DNA of 64,000 bases, taken from positions 1 to 64,000 of the forward strand of contig NZ_SLVJ01000018.1 of assembly GCF_004345325.1 (NCBI RefSeq). The letters are read 5' to 3'. The stretch comes from Acinetobacter calcoaceticus (GTDB lineage: Bacteria; Pseudomonadota; Gammaproteobacteria; Pseudomonadales; Moraxellaceae). The notes beneath the pieces were generated by a model. That model searched no databases and had not been told where the DNA came from. It saw only the letters and a program-made list of their open reading frames with translations. The translations under genes and the position numbers were made by a program. Positions 46,593 to 55,945 of this stretch are shown piece by piece. Every line of letters begins with the position of its first letter. The first letter of the stretch is position 1.

Positions 46593-47846
46593 ATGAATCT
46601 GCTTAAAACCAGTGTACTGAACGGAGTTGCCGTCTTAATCAAGACGGCAACTATGTTTTTACTTAATAAAATTTTGGCTGTCTACGTTGGACCTGCAGGC
46701 TATGCTGCGATTGGTCAATTTCAAAACTTTATCCAAATGGTAACGACCTTTGCGGGAAGTGCTATCAATACTGCGGTAATAAAATATACCGCTGAGTATC
46801 ATGAAGATGAAACTAGGCAAAAAACGATTTGGAAAACAGCTGGGACGCTAGTCTCGATTTTCAGTTTCGTATTCACTATTTTGGTCATGATATTTCATCA
46901 ACAATTATCATTTTATGTTTTTAAGTCGATTGAATATGGCTCTGTATTTATTTGGTTCGCTGTCTTTCTGATTTTCTTTAATTTAAATGCATTGTTACTT
47001 GCGATACTCAATGGCAAAAAAGAAATCCTGAAACTGGTTGTCGCAAATATTGCAGGTAGTCTTTTTTCGTTAGTGATTACAGGTTTATTGGCAGTAAAGT
47101 TTGGTTTGTATGGTGCATTAGTCGCTCTTTGTATTTATCAATCACTGAACTTTATCGTCACCTTAAGCTTATGTCTAAAGTCACCTTGGTTTAGTTTTTC
47201 AAATCTTGTTGGGCGTATAGATAGAGATGTCTCGCATAAATTTGCTGCATTTGCTGCGATGGCTTTGGTTAGCGCAATCTGTCTGCCTTTATCACAAATG
47301 GTGATTCGAGGCTATCTCGTTAATGAATATAGTGCGACATATGCTGGTTACTGGGAAGCGATGATTCGCCTAAGTGCAGCATACCTAATGTTGGTCACGA
47401 CGACATTGGGGGTCTATTACCTGCCCAGACTATCAGAACTGCAAGAAATAGCAGATATAAAAAAAGAAGTATATCTCGGCTATAAATTTATTTTTCCTTT
47501 AGCTGTATTGGGTGGTGTCGTTGTATATCTATTGCGAGACTGGATCATTCAGCTGTTATTCACAGCCGATTTTTTGCCAATGCGTGAGTTATTTATCTGG
47601 CAAATGATTGGGGATACGCTAAAAATCGGCAGTTGGATTCTCGCCTATCTGATGCTCAGCAAAGCCATGACACGACTCTTTATCTCGACAGAAATAATAT
47701 TTGCCTTTAGTTCTATTGGTCTGACTTATATCTGCACTCAAGTGCTTGGTTTTGAGGGGGTCTCTATAGCACATTTAATAAACTATGGGATGTATTGGTT
47801 GGTGATGAGTATTTTTATATTTAAAAGTTTAAAAGAACGGGGATAG
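46593..47846 (+). CDS. wzx: Capsule repeat-unit flippase Wzx
   Basis: The 417-residue membrane protein has about 10-12 hydrophobic helices in a MATE/PST-type layout, opening with SVLNGVAVLIKTATMFLLNK and the VGPAGYAAIGQFQNF segment typical of WzxE-like O-antigen translocases. It should flip the lipid-linked repeat unit to the periplasm for Wzy. It lies seven bases after fdtB. Wzx proteins vary widely, so the assignment rests on fold, length and context. Confidence 0.9.
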   Translation: MNLLKTSVLNGVAVLIKTATMFLLNKILAVYVGPAGYAAIGQFQNFIQMVTTFAGSAINTAVIKYTAEYHEDETRQKTIWKTAGTLVSIFSFVFTILVMIFHQQLSFYVFKSIEYGSVFIWFAVFLIFFNLNALLLAILNGKKEILKLVVANIAGSLFSLVITGLLAVKFGLYGALVALCIYQSLNFIVTLSLCLKSPWFSFSNLVGRIDRDVSHKFAAFAAMALVSAICLPLSQMVIRGYLVNEYSATYAGYWEAMIRLSAAYLMLVTTTLGVYYLPRLSELQEIADIKKEVYLGYKFIFPLAVLGGVVVYLLRDWIIQLLFTADFLPMRELFIWQMIGDTLKIGSWILAYLMLSKAMTRLFISTEIIFAFSSIGLTYICTQVLGFEGVSIAHLINYGMYWLVMSIFIFKSLKERG

Positions 47847-47850
47847 TATT

Positions 47851-48711
47851 ATGGAAGTGAATAATCAGCCTTTGGTTTCAGTCGTTATCCCTAGTTACAA
47901 TCATGAACAATATGTTCAGGACAGCATACAAAGTGTAATTGATCAAGCGTATGAAAATATTGAACTGATCATAATAGATGATGGTTCTAAAGATTCATCT
48001 GTACAGAAGATAGAACAGATGGTGGATGCTTGTACGCAAAGATTTAGTCGGTTTGAATTTAGATCTCGACCAAATAAAGGGCTCAGTGCAACATTAAATG
48101 AAGCACTAGAGTGGTGCCAGGGGGAGTTTTTATCTCCATTGGCCTCTGATGATAAAATGTTTGATCATAAGACTAAAAGGCAAGTAGAGTTGTTGGCTAA
48201 TCAAAATAATTATGTTGCTGTATTTGGGGCGGTTGAAATAATTGATAATAATGGTGTTAAAACAGGTGAAATAAGACAAGAGGATAAGGTTTTTAACTTC
48301 AATGATCTCATCTATACAGATCGATTCCTACCTGCGCCAACTCAAATGATTCGATTAAATAGTTTACGTGCCATTGGGGGATTTGTAGAGGGAATGCTTA
48401 TCGAAGATTGGTATATATATTTAAGGCTTTTAGAAGGTGGTAATAGTATCCTTTATAAGGATGAGATTTTTGCATATTATCGTAACCATGGTGGAAATAC
48501 GTTTTCCAACCCTTATAAGATGGCATTAGGGCGGTTACAAGTACTTAATGAATTTAGTCGTCATGAATATTTTAAGAAAGCGTTTATTAAAGCCAGTTGG
48601 GATAATGTGATCGAGATTACCAGAAAAGATTTTCGACTTTCAATTTTGATTCTTATACATCGTATTTCTCATAAAATTAAGATGATTTTCAGTAGAATGG
48701 TGAGAAAATAG
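47851..48711 (+). CDS. Family 2 glycosyltransferase
   Basis: The 286-residue cytoplasmic GT-A enzyme has the GT2 start VSVVIPSYNHEQYV, the IIDDGSKDSS nucleotide-binding segment and a DXD-like motif in SPLASDDKM. The C-terminal IEDWYIYLRLLE part carries the usual acidic ED and W residues. It adds one sugar to the capsule repeat unit; donor and linkage cannot be read from sequence. GGGGAT precedes the ATG, four bases after wzx. Confidence 0.88.
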   Translation: MEVNNQPLVSVVIPSYNHEQYVQDSIQSVIDQAYENIELIIIDDGSKDSSVQKIEQMVDACTQRFSRFEFRSRPNKGLSATLNEALEWCQGEFLSPLASDDKMFDHKTKRQVELLANQNNYVAVFGAVEIIDNNGVKTGEIRQEDKVFNFNDLIYTDRFLPAPTQMIRLNSLRAIGGFVEGMLIEDWYIYLRLLEGGNSILYKDEIFAYYRNHGGNTFSNPYKMALGRLQVLNEFSRHEYFKKAFIKASWDNVIEITRKDFRLSILILIHRISHKIKMIFSRMVRK

Positions 48712-48720
48712 GAAATTATT

Positions 48721-49803
48721 ATGAAGAATGTCTGTTTTTTAATTGGTGATATAAACTTATCGGGTGGTACTGAGCGTGTTACTACACTCATTGCAAATGC
48801 CTTAGCGACAGAAAGTAATTGCAAAGTAAATATTTTAAGCTTGTCACATGGCAAACAACCTTTTTTTGAAGTAGATAAACGGATCCAATTTCATTCACTA
48901 TATAAAGAACAAGTGTCAATGAAGAAAAATTATATTTCAGCCTTGTGGAAAATTAGGAAATACATTCTACAGCATGAGGTTGATACGTTAATTGTGGTTG
49001 ATAGTATTCTTTGCATGTTTACAGTACCAGCACTTATGGGTTTGAAGACAAAGCATATATGCTGGGAACACTTTAATTTTAATGTTGATCTTGGAGTGTC
49101 ATTTAGACGTATTGGTCGAAAATGGGCCGCTAAATATTGTGATTATGTGGTTACTCTGACTAAACGAGATAAAGAGCTCTGGGAACAAGGTTTAAAAAAT
49201 ATCAAAGCTAAAATCATTCCGATAGCTAATCCAACACCCTATGAGAATATAGAAAACACACCAAAATTAGACTATAAAATAGTTTTAGCAATGGGACGTC
49301 TAACCTATCAAAAGGGTTTTGATTTACTCTTAGAGGCTTGGTCTGAAGTTTGTAAAAAAAATAATGATTGGACCTTAAGAATTATTGGGGGAGGTGAGGA
49401 TGAAGGGCGACTAAAGGAGCAGGCAAAATTTTTAGGTTTGGTTGAGCGCATTGATTTTATTCCCGCATCTAAACATGTGGAGCAATACTATAGATCGAGT
49501 TCTTTTTATTGTATGAGTTCGCGGTTTGAAGGTTTGCCAATGGTATTACTCGAAGCACAAGCCTTTGGACTTCCCATTGTGAGTTTTGATTGTGATACTG
49601 GGCCATCAGAACTAATTCAAAATAATATAAATGGTTTTTTGGTTGAAAATAAAAATACTCAAAGTTTCGCAGAAAATATTTTAAAATTGATTAACTTGAA
49701 TTCGAAAGAATATGATGGTTTTGTTCAGTCGTCGCGTGATATTTCAAAAAAATACGGCTCTGAAAGAGTTGTGAATTGTTGGCAAGAGTTGATACTAAAA
49801 TGA
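48721..49803 (+). CDS. Family 4 glycosyltransferase (1)
   Basis: The 360-residue GT-B enzyme has the N-terminal glycine loop DINLSGGTERVTT, a C-domain strand VLAMGRLTYQKGFDLLLEAW, and the E-x7-E donor motif in SRFEGLPMVLLEAQAFGLPIV. Retaining GT4 transferases such as this add single sugars in capsule assembly. AGGAA precedes the ATG. Its stop overlaps the start of wzy (ATGA), so it is translated together with the polymerase. The donor sugar is unknown. Confidence 0.88.
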   Translation: MKNVCFLIGDINLSGGTERVTTLIANALATESNCKVNILSLSHGKQPFFEVDKRIQFHSLYKEQVSMKKNYISALWKIRKYILQHEVDTLIVVDSILCMFTVPALMGLKTKHICWEHFNFNVDLGVSFRRIGRKWAAKYCDYVVTLTKRDKELWEQGLKNIKAKIIPIANPTPYENIENTPKLDYKIVLAMGRLTYQKGFDLLLEAWSEVCKKNNDWTLRIIGGGEDEGRLKEQAKFLGLVERIDFIPASKHVEQYYRSSSFYCMSSRFEGLPMVLLEAQAFGLPIVSFDCDTGPSELIQNNINGFLVENKNTQSFAENILKLINLNSKEYDGFVQSSRDISKKYGSERVVNCWQELILK

Positions 49804-50936
49804 TAGCTTTAAAGCGAGAACCTGGTATTTTCTTTCTATTGCTACTATTGCTATTTTACTCTCTAGATGTCCAGTCACCAATAGCATTCTATGGTACACA
49901 ATTTATAGGATTGTCTGCCTTAGTTATATATCGATTTTTTGTTTATCCTCAGCTCTCACCAAGTTGTTTAAGATTACTCATTTTTGTGGTAATTTTTTTA
50001 GAAATTTTATGTTTAATACAATATACATATATTAATGAATCTATATTGGTTTTGGTTTATCAGAAAGTTGTTTTCCTTTTGTCTGTTGCTATACTTTTAT
50101 ATGATTACCTCGCTAAAGTTAATACGCATACTCTTAAAAAGGCGATCGCTTTATTTATCTCTGCTTTGTCACTCGTTGTGTTATTACAGTTTGTTGGATT
50201 CTATTTTTTAAATTTAGATAGAAGTGTACTTGATTTTGGTATTCTTTTGGGCGGAGAGCAATCACGAACATGGTACTCCGGAGATTGGATTTATCGTCCC
50301 ACAGGTGTCACATCTGAACCTGCAATTTTTGTTGGAGTCCAATTTGGATTGTTGGCACTGCAATATGTGATCGATAAGGAAGCGGTATACTCTAGGGCAA
50401 TTGGCATTATTTCTTTGTGTTTATCAATGTCATTTTTAGGGTTGTTACTTGCTGTTATTTTTCTAATGGTTGTATATTCTAAGAATATTAAAAACTACAT
50501 ATTTGGTGCTATCGCTCTTTGTGCATTTTATTTTTACTCCTTTGACTTAATTAATGACCGGATCAGTCGATTAAATAGCGGTGATGATGGGAGCAACAAC
50601 GTTAAGGTTGAAGCATTTCAGTTTTTTACATCGAGTCCAGAAATTATTTTGTTGGGGTATGGTCATTTATTTCCCTCAGAAAATTCTCCTCAATTCTATG
50701 ATGCCCTAGGTGATTTAACCTTTTATATTAATATGTTTACGATTTATGGGCTATTATTAGGTGGCTTGATTTTATTTGTTTTTTTTAGATACCTAATCAA
50801 GTCTGGGACCACAATAAAAGAGAAAGTTGTCATTCTAATGGCACTCATAAAGCTTTCAAATCCATCGGTATTATTCTTCTCCTGTTTTTTTCTGCTATTG
50901 ATTTCATTCATTAACATGAGAAAAAAATTACGATGA
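49800..50936 (+). CDS. wzy: Capsule repeat-unit polymerase Wzy
   Basis: The 378-residue membrane protein has about ten hydrophobic helices and a larger periplasmic loop around residues 140-180 (LGGEQSRTWYSGDWIYRPTGVTSEPA) containing Arg residues of the kind found in Wzy loops. No sequence family match is obvious, which is normal for Wzy. The call rests on topology, the absence of another candidate, and position between transferase genes. I start at 49800, whose ATG overlaps the previous stop (ATGA); a TTG eight codons earlier is unlikely. Confidence 0.85.
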   Translation: MIALKREPGIFFLLLLLLFYSLDVQSPIAFYGTQFIGLSALVIYRFFVYPQLSPSCLRLLIFVVIFLEILCLIQYTYINESILVLVYQKVVFLLSVAILLYDYLAKVNTHTLKKAIALFISALSLVVLLQFVGFYFLNLDRSVLDFGILLGGEQSRTWYSGDWIYRPTGVTSEPAIFVGVQFGLLALQYVIDKEAVYSRAIGIISLCLSMSFLGLLLAVIFLMVVYSKNIKNYIFGAIALCAFYFYSFDLINDRISRLNSGDDGSNNVKVEAFQFFTSSPEIILLGYGHLFPSENSPQFYDALGDLTFYINMFTIYGLLLGGLILFVFFRYLIKSGTTIKEKVVILMALIKLSNPSVLFFSCFFLLLISFINMRKKLR

Positions 50937-52027
50937 AAATACTGTATGTGATCACTGGGCTGGGTGGTGGTGGTGCTGAAAAAGTGGTTGCTGATATGGC
51001 AGACCAAATGTATCAACGTGGTCATCAGGTAAAAATAGCCTATTTAAAGGGCGAAATTGTCGTGCGCCCTAAACACCATGAAATTGAATTAATTTATTTA
51101 GGTCTTGAGGGGTTGAACTGCTTTAAACATGCCTATATGAATTATAAGTTATTAATTCAAAAATTTTCTCCGGATGTTTTACATGCACATATGGTTCATG
51201 CAAATATTTTTTCTAGACTATCAAGAGTTTTTTGTCCTGTCCGCAAACTGATTTGTACCGCACATAGTAATAACGAAGGTGGTAAATTACGAATGTTGGC
51301 TTATAAGCTCACCCATTCACAGGCTGATCTGACGACAAATGTTAGTTATTCAGCATCAAAGTGTTTTGAGGAGTTGGGTGCAGTACCCCGAAATGGGATA
51401 AAAACTATCTACAATGGTATTGATTTACTTCGATTTAATAATAAAGTGGCCACTTTAGATAAAAAAGAAAAACTCAATATAGACCCAATTACGAAGATGT
51501 TTTTGGCTGTAGGTAGATTTCATCAGGCAAAGGATTATCCAAATTTGATATTGGCATTTTCCATTTTAAAAAACACATTAAAGCCAGCGGTACTGCCCAA
51601 ACTCTATATTGCAGGTGATGGTGAGTTAAAAAATACAATCAATACAATGATCATAGAGCATGATTTAGCTCAGGATGTCATCTTGCTCGGTCGGCGTGAT
51701 GATATTCCGAGTTTATTGGTTGCTGCTGATGTCTTTATATTATCATCTTCGTTTGAAGGTTTCGGTTTAGTTGTTGCTGAGGCAATGGCTTGTGAAACTT
51801 TTGTAATCGCTACTGATAGTGGTGGTGTTAAGGAAGTGATGGGGGGGTATGGTCTTTTAGTCGCCCCTGAAGAATCATGGGCATTAGCAAATGCGATGAA
51901 CGAAGTATTGAAGATGGATCAGCTGGAAATTCAGCAAAATAACAGCAATGCCCTAAATCATGTGCGTCAAAATTTTGATTTAGAAATGATCATAGATCAA
52001 TGGTTAGAAATATATGCAGAAAATTAA
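50933..52027 (+). CDS. Family 4 glycosyltransferase (2)
   Basis: The 364-residue GT-B enzyme opens with VITGLGGGGAEKVVADMA, has the sugar-nucleotide strand FLAVGRFHQAKDYPNLILAF and the motif SSFEGFGLVVAEAMACETFVIATDSGG. The start overlaps the wzy stop by four bases. It would add one sugar to the repeat unit. The glycine-rich N-loop is of the WcaL/RfaB type, which does not fix the donor. Confidence 0.88.
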   Translation: MKILYVITGLGGGGAEKVVADMADQMYQRGHQVKIAYLKGEIVVRPKHHEIELIYLGLEGLNCFKHAYMNYKLLIQKFSPDVLHAHMVHANIFSRLSRVFCPVRKLICTAHSNNEGGKLRMLAYKLTHSQADLTTNVSYSASKCFEELGAVPRNGIKTIYNGIDLLRFNNKVATLDKKEKLNIDPITKMFLAVGRFHQAKDYPNLILAFSILKNTLKPAVLPKLYIAGDGELKNTINTMIIEHDLAQDVILLGRRDDIPSLLVAADVFILSSSFEGFGLVVAEAMACETFVIATDSGGVKEVMGGYGLLVAPEESWALANAMNEVLKMDQLEIQQNNSNALNHVRQNFDLEMIIDQWLEIYAEN

Positions 52028-53174
52028 AAAGATTGTTTTAGTCGGCACGACAGGTGCAAGTTTTTACGGTTTTCGTGCTGATTTAATCGTTGCGATGGTG
52101 GCTGCTGGGCACAAAGTTTATGCTTTTACTTCAGAGTATACGGATGCTTGCTTAGAAAAAATAATAGCACTTGGTGCCATCCCTATCACTTACAATCTCA
52201 GTCGTGGCGGCTTAAATCCGTTTGCAGATATTGCATCTATGTTGGAATTGACACAAAAATTTAAGCAAATTAAGCCTGATATTGTCTTTTCTTATTTTGC
52301 CAAACCTGTCATTTACGGGAGTATTGCCGCTAAACGTGCGAAAGTTCCGCATATCATTGGAATGTTAGAGGGCTTGGGGTATACCTTTACTGATCAACCT
52401 AATGGGCAAAACTTTAAAACTAAGCTCATTCGTTTAATTCAAGTTCAGCTGTATCGCTTTGCTTTGCCATGTTTAGATCAAATGATTTTTTTAAATCCAG
52501 ATGATAAGAAAGATTTAATTGATCACTATGCTTTAAAAGTTGCTAAAACGCATATTCTAGGCGGTATCGGTCTAAATCTGTCTGAGTATAGCTATTCAGT
52601 GGCTAGTAGTGAGCCAGTAGCGTTTTTATTTATGGGGCGCTTACTCAAGGAGAAGGGTATTTTTGAATTCGTTGATGCAGTGCGAATGGTCAAAGCCAAA
52701 TATCCACATGCTCAATTTACGGTTCTAGGTGCAATCGATTACCAAAATATGGGTGCATTGACGCAAGATACGCTAGATCAATTCATAGCTGAGCAATTGT
52801 TTACATACCCAGGTCATATTTCAAACGTAAAGGACTGGCTCAGGTCATGTAGTGTCTTCGTGTTGCCTTCATATCGTGAAGGTGTACCTCGGAGTACCCA
52901 AGAAGCAATGGCCATCGGGCGTCCAGTGATTACTACAGATGTTCCAGGTTGTCGTGAAACCGTCATTGATGGGATAAATGGCTTTCTAGTTCCTAGATGG
53001 AACGCAGAAGCCTTGGCAGAAAAAATGTGCTATTTTATGGAAAACCCAAATCAAGTGAATAGAATGGGGCAGGAAAGTTATAAAATAGCTTTGCAACGGT
53101 TTGATGTGAATGTAGTTAATAACAGGCTCTTTGTTATAATGGGTTTAGATGAATCTTATGAAAAGATTAGTTGA
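52014..53174 (+). CDS. Family 4 glycosyltransferase (3)
   Basis: The 386-residue GT-B enzyme starts with VLVGTTGASFYGFRADLI, has the FLFMGRLLKEKGIFEFVDAV strand and the REGVPRSTQEAMAIGRPVITTDVPGCRETV donor motif. Proteins like this, encoded next to the initiating transferase, often add the second sugar to the lipid-linked first one; that role is inference. It overlaps the previous gene by 14 bases and runs 17 bases into the next coding region. Confidence 0.88.
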   Translation: MQKIKKIVLVGTTGASFYGFRADLIVAMVAAGHKVYAFTSEYTDACLEKIIALGAIPITYNLSRGGLNPFADIASMLELTQKFKQIKPDIVFSYFAKPVIYGSIAAKRAKVPHIIGMLEGLGYTFTDQPNGQNFKTKLIRLIQVQLYRFALPCLDQMIFLNPDDKKDLIDHYALKVAKTHILGGIGLNLSEYSYSVASSEPVAFLFMGRLLKEKGIFEFVDAVRMVKAKYPHAQFTVLGAIDYQNMGALTQDTLDQFIAEQLFTYPGHISNVKDWLRSCSVFVLPSYREGVPRSTQEAMAIGRPVITTDVPGCRETVIDGINGFLVPRWNAEALAEKMCYFMENPNQVNRMGQESYKIALQRFDVNVVNNRLFVIMGLDESYEKIS

Positions 53175-53778
53175 TATTTGTATTTCTCTGACGGCACTTA
53201 TATTGTTATCTCCGATATTTATATGGGTGGCTTTGAAAGTGAGAAAAAACTTAGGTGCTCCGATATTTTTCTATCAGGAACGTCCTGGGAAGAATGGTCA
53301 ATTATTTAAAATGATTAAGTTTCGCTCCATGAAGGATGCAGTCGATGCTCAAGGTAATCCCTTGCCTGATGAACAGCGTATGACACCTTTTGGCCTAAAA
53401 CTGCGATCGACCAGTCTCGATGAAATGCCACAACTGATTAATGTCTTAAAAGGGGATATGAGTGTAGTTGGTCCTCGTCCAATGCTTAAAGAGTTCGTTG
53501 AACTCTACTCACCTGAACAAGCGAGAAGACTTGAAGTCCGTCCTGGCATGACGGGATTAGCACAAATAAGTGGTCGTAACGATCTCGACTATGAAGAACG
53601 TTTTAAATGTGATGTTTGGTATGTCGACAACCATAGTGTAATGGTTGATTTCAAGATCATGTTTAAGACAGTATCTGTAATGGCGAATCGCGATGGCATC
53701 AATGCACCAGGTCATATCGGTCCTTCATTGTTCAAAGGCAACGAATCATCTAAAACTAAAGATGAAATCAAGTCTTAA
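53158..53778 (+). CDS. itrA: Initiating undecaprenyl-phosphate sugar-1-phosphate transferase (ItrA type)
   Basis: The 206-residue monotopic membrane enzyme moves the first sugar phosphate onto undecaprenyl phosphate. It has one N-terminal hydrophobic hairpin (ISLTALILLSPIFIWVALKV), the FKMIKFRSM motif, TSLDEMPQLINVLKGDMSVVGPRP and the PGMTGLAQISGRNDLDYEERF signature of the PglC/WbaP family. The small PglC-like size matches Acinetobacter ItrA/ItrB; the sugar (usually GalNAc or GlcNAc for ItrA) is not certain. An in-frame ATG three codons upstream (53149) is an alternative start. Confidence 0.9.
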   Translation: MKRLVDICISLTALILLSPIFIWVALKVRKNLGAPIFFYQERPGKNGQLFKMIKFRSMKDAVDAQGNPLPDEQRMTPFGLKLRSTSLDEMPQLINVLKGDMSVVGPRPMLKEFVELYSPEQARRLEVRPGMTGLAQISGRNDLDYEERFKCDVWYVDNHSVMVDFKIMFKTVSVMANRDGINAPGHIGPSLFKGNESSKTKDEIKS

Positions 53779-53805
53779 TTTTTACGTTTCAAGAAATTGT
53801 GAATT

Positions 53806-54681
53806 ATGATCAAAAAAGCAATACTTCCAGTCGCAGGTTTAGGGACCCGTTTTTTGCCTGCAAGCAAGTCGATCCCCAAAGAAATGGTCACCGTAGTTGA
53901 CCGCCCAGCCATTGAGTATGTGGTTAAAGAAGCAATTGCTGCAGGAATCGAGCAGATCATTTTTGTTACACATAGTTCAAAATCATCGATAGAAAATTAT
54001 TTTGATCGTAATTTCGAACTTGAATCTACACTTGAGCAAAAGCAGAAATTCGATCTACTTGCTGAAATCACACAAATTGTACCTGCTCATGTCAGCATCA
54101 TTAGTGTGCGTCAACCGCAACCCCTTGGGCTTGGACATGCTGTGTTATGCGCCAAAGATGTGGTGGGTGATGAAGACTTTGCAGTACTCCTGCCAGATGT
54201 ACTGGTTAAAGCCACGCAACAGAGCCATGACTTGGCCAATATGATTGCACGTTTTGAGCAGAGCCAAGCGGCGCAAATTATGGTTGAAGCGGTGCCTGAT
54301 GAGATGGTGGATCAATATGGCATCGTGGATGTGGGCACATCACCGCAAGAAGGTGAAAGTGTGGTCATGCGTGGGATTGTTGAAAAGCCAGCAGTCGGTT
54401 CTGCGCCTTCCAATCTGTCTGTGGTCGGACGCTATGTCTTACCTCGTAAAATTATGCAATTATTGGCTCAGACACCGAAGGGTGCTGGTAATGAGATACA
54501 ATTGACCGATGCGATTGCCAGTCTGCAAAAAATAGAAAATGTTGAAGCTTATCGTATGCTAGGTCAAACTTTTGATTGTGGTAGTAAGCTCGGGTATTTA
54601 AAAGCGGTATTACATTATGGTGTTGCCCACCCGAAACTAGGGCTTGAGTTTAAAGCATTGATTCGAGAGTTAAAATTATAG
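53806..54681 (+). CDS. galU: UTP-glucose-1-phosphate uridylyltransferase
   Basis: The 291-residue cytoplasmic enzyme makes UDP-glucose. The signature AGLGTRFLPASKSIPKEMV (residues 10-28) and the GLGHAVLCAKD and GRYVLP segments are intact. It begins the conserved sugar-precursor block galU-ugd-gpi-galE-pgm on the right side of Acinetobacter K loci, and lies one base before the next gene. Confidence 0.96.
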   Translation: MIKKAILPVAGLGTRFLPASKSIPKEMVTVVDRPAIEYVVKEAIAAGIEQIIFVTHSSKSSIENYFDRNFELESTLEQKQKFDLLAEITQIVPAHVSIISVRQPQPLGLGHAVLCAKDVVGDEDFAVLLPDVLVKATQQSHDLANMIARFEQSQAAQIMVEAVPDEMVDQYGIVDVGTSPQEGESVVMRGIVEKPAVGSAPSNLSVVGRYVLPRKIMQLLAQTPKGAGNEIQLTDAIASLQKIENVEAYRMLGQTFDCGSKLGYLKAVLHYGVAHPKLGLEFKALIRELKL

Positions 54682-54682
54682 T

Positions 54683-55945
54683 ATGAAAATAACAGTTTAC
54701 GGTGCTACGCTTCAATCAAGGGTCATCGTGGGTTTAATGGCGGAGTACGGACATCAGGTATTCTGGTGTTTAGATCCACTACAAAATTTACAACCTAATT
54801 TATGTTATGGACAAGATGAGAATCTAAATCATTATATTGAAAAACAAATTAATAATAATTTTCTTGAAATAGTAGATTTTAGTGAGACACCTCCAGATAG
54901 CGACATTTACTTCTTAGGTTTTCGCCCAACAGAGTGTGACTTGGCGAAACAAGTTCTGAGTAAATTAGCGCTACAAAGTATGATTCATCCAAAATTAATC
55001 ATTAATGGGTCAACTTTTGGGCTACACAGTACTGAACAATTAAAGCAAATCTTACCGCTAGATCATTGGGCTTATTTACCCGATGTGGTGCAAGAAGGGA
55101 ATGCTATACAAAGTATTCTACAAATGAAGCAGATTGTGATTGGTATCGATTCAGAGATGTCGGCGAATATAATAACCGAATTATTTAGACCGATATTTCC
55201 TGCTAAGCATCAGTATTTATTTATGCCAATCTTGGATGCTGAATTTACCAAACTCAGCATCTCTGGCATGTTGGCCACTCGAATTAGTTATATGAATGAT
55301 TTGGCGTTGGTCGCTGAGAAGTTAGGTATAGATATTCTCAATGTACGTCATGGCTTAGCGGCAGATAGTCGTATTGGTGCGACATATTTATCGCCTGGTG
55401 CAGGCTTTGGTGGTGAAAACTTTTCCCATGATATCTTGACCCTGTCTGGGACCGTATCTGAAACTGGGGTAAAAAGTCGTCTGCTCAAGCAAGTTTACGA
55501 GATCAATGAGCAGCAAAAAGAAATCATGTTTAGAAAGCTGTGGAATTATTACCACGGTCATCTCAAAGACAAAGTGGTTGCGATTTGGGGCGCATCCTTT
55601 AAAGAAAATACCTCGAGTATTCAAAATGCGCCGATTCATGTGATGCTTGAAGCACTTTGGGCGCAAGGGGCGATTGTCAAACTCCATGATCCTGAAGCAT
55701 TACATGAGATCTATGCCGTTTATGGTGCACGCAAAGATTTAATATTATGTGATGATCAGTACCAAGCTGCCCAAGATGCCGATGCATTGTGCTTGATGAC
55801 GGCATGGAAGCAATATTACAGTCCTGACTTTAAACAACTACAGCGCATCATGGCACATCCTTATCTTTTAGATGGGCGTAATATTTATGATCCTGTGTTT
55901 GTCAAAGCGCAAGGATTTGCTTATGCAGGGGTTGGACGCGCATGA
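54683..55945 (+). CDS. ugd: UDP-glucose 6-dehydrogenase family protein (Ugd) with altered active site
   Basis: The 420-residue protein has the Ugd position and fold: N-terminal Rossmann-like domain, a central dimer helix ([21 protein letters not shown]), and a C-terminal UDP-binding domain ([19 protein letters not shown]). Key residues differ from active dehydrogenases. The glycine loop reads GATLQS (7-12) instead of GxGYVG. The segment [10 protein letters not shown] (241-250) has Asn246 where the catalytic Cys sits in GYGGYCLPKD of E. coli Ugd. Ser194 replaces the usual Asn four residues after Lys190. I believe other Acinetobacter Ugd proteins look similar, so this is probably a lineage feature and not a local mutation. 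Activity cannot be assumed. Confidence 0.85.
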   Translation: MKITVYGATLQSRVIVGLMAEYGHQVFWCLDPLQNLQPNLCYGQDENLNHYIEKQINNNFLEIVDFSETPPDSDIYFLGFRPTECDLAKQVLSKLALQSMIHPKLIINGSTFGLHSTEQLKQILPLDHWAYLPDVVQEGNAIQSILQMKQIVIGIDSEMSANIITELFRPIFPAKHQYLFMPILDAEFTKLSISGMLATRISYMNDLALVAEKLGIDILNVRHGLAADSRIGATYLSPGAGFGGENFSHDILTLSGTVSETGVKSRLLKQVYEINEQQKEIMFRKLWNYYHGHLKDKVVAIWGASFKENTSSIQNAPIHVMLEALWAQGAIVKLHDPEALHEIYAVYGARKDLILCDDQYQAAQDADALCLMTAWKQYYSPDFKQLQRIMAHPYLLDGRNIYDPVFVKAQGFAYAGVGRA

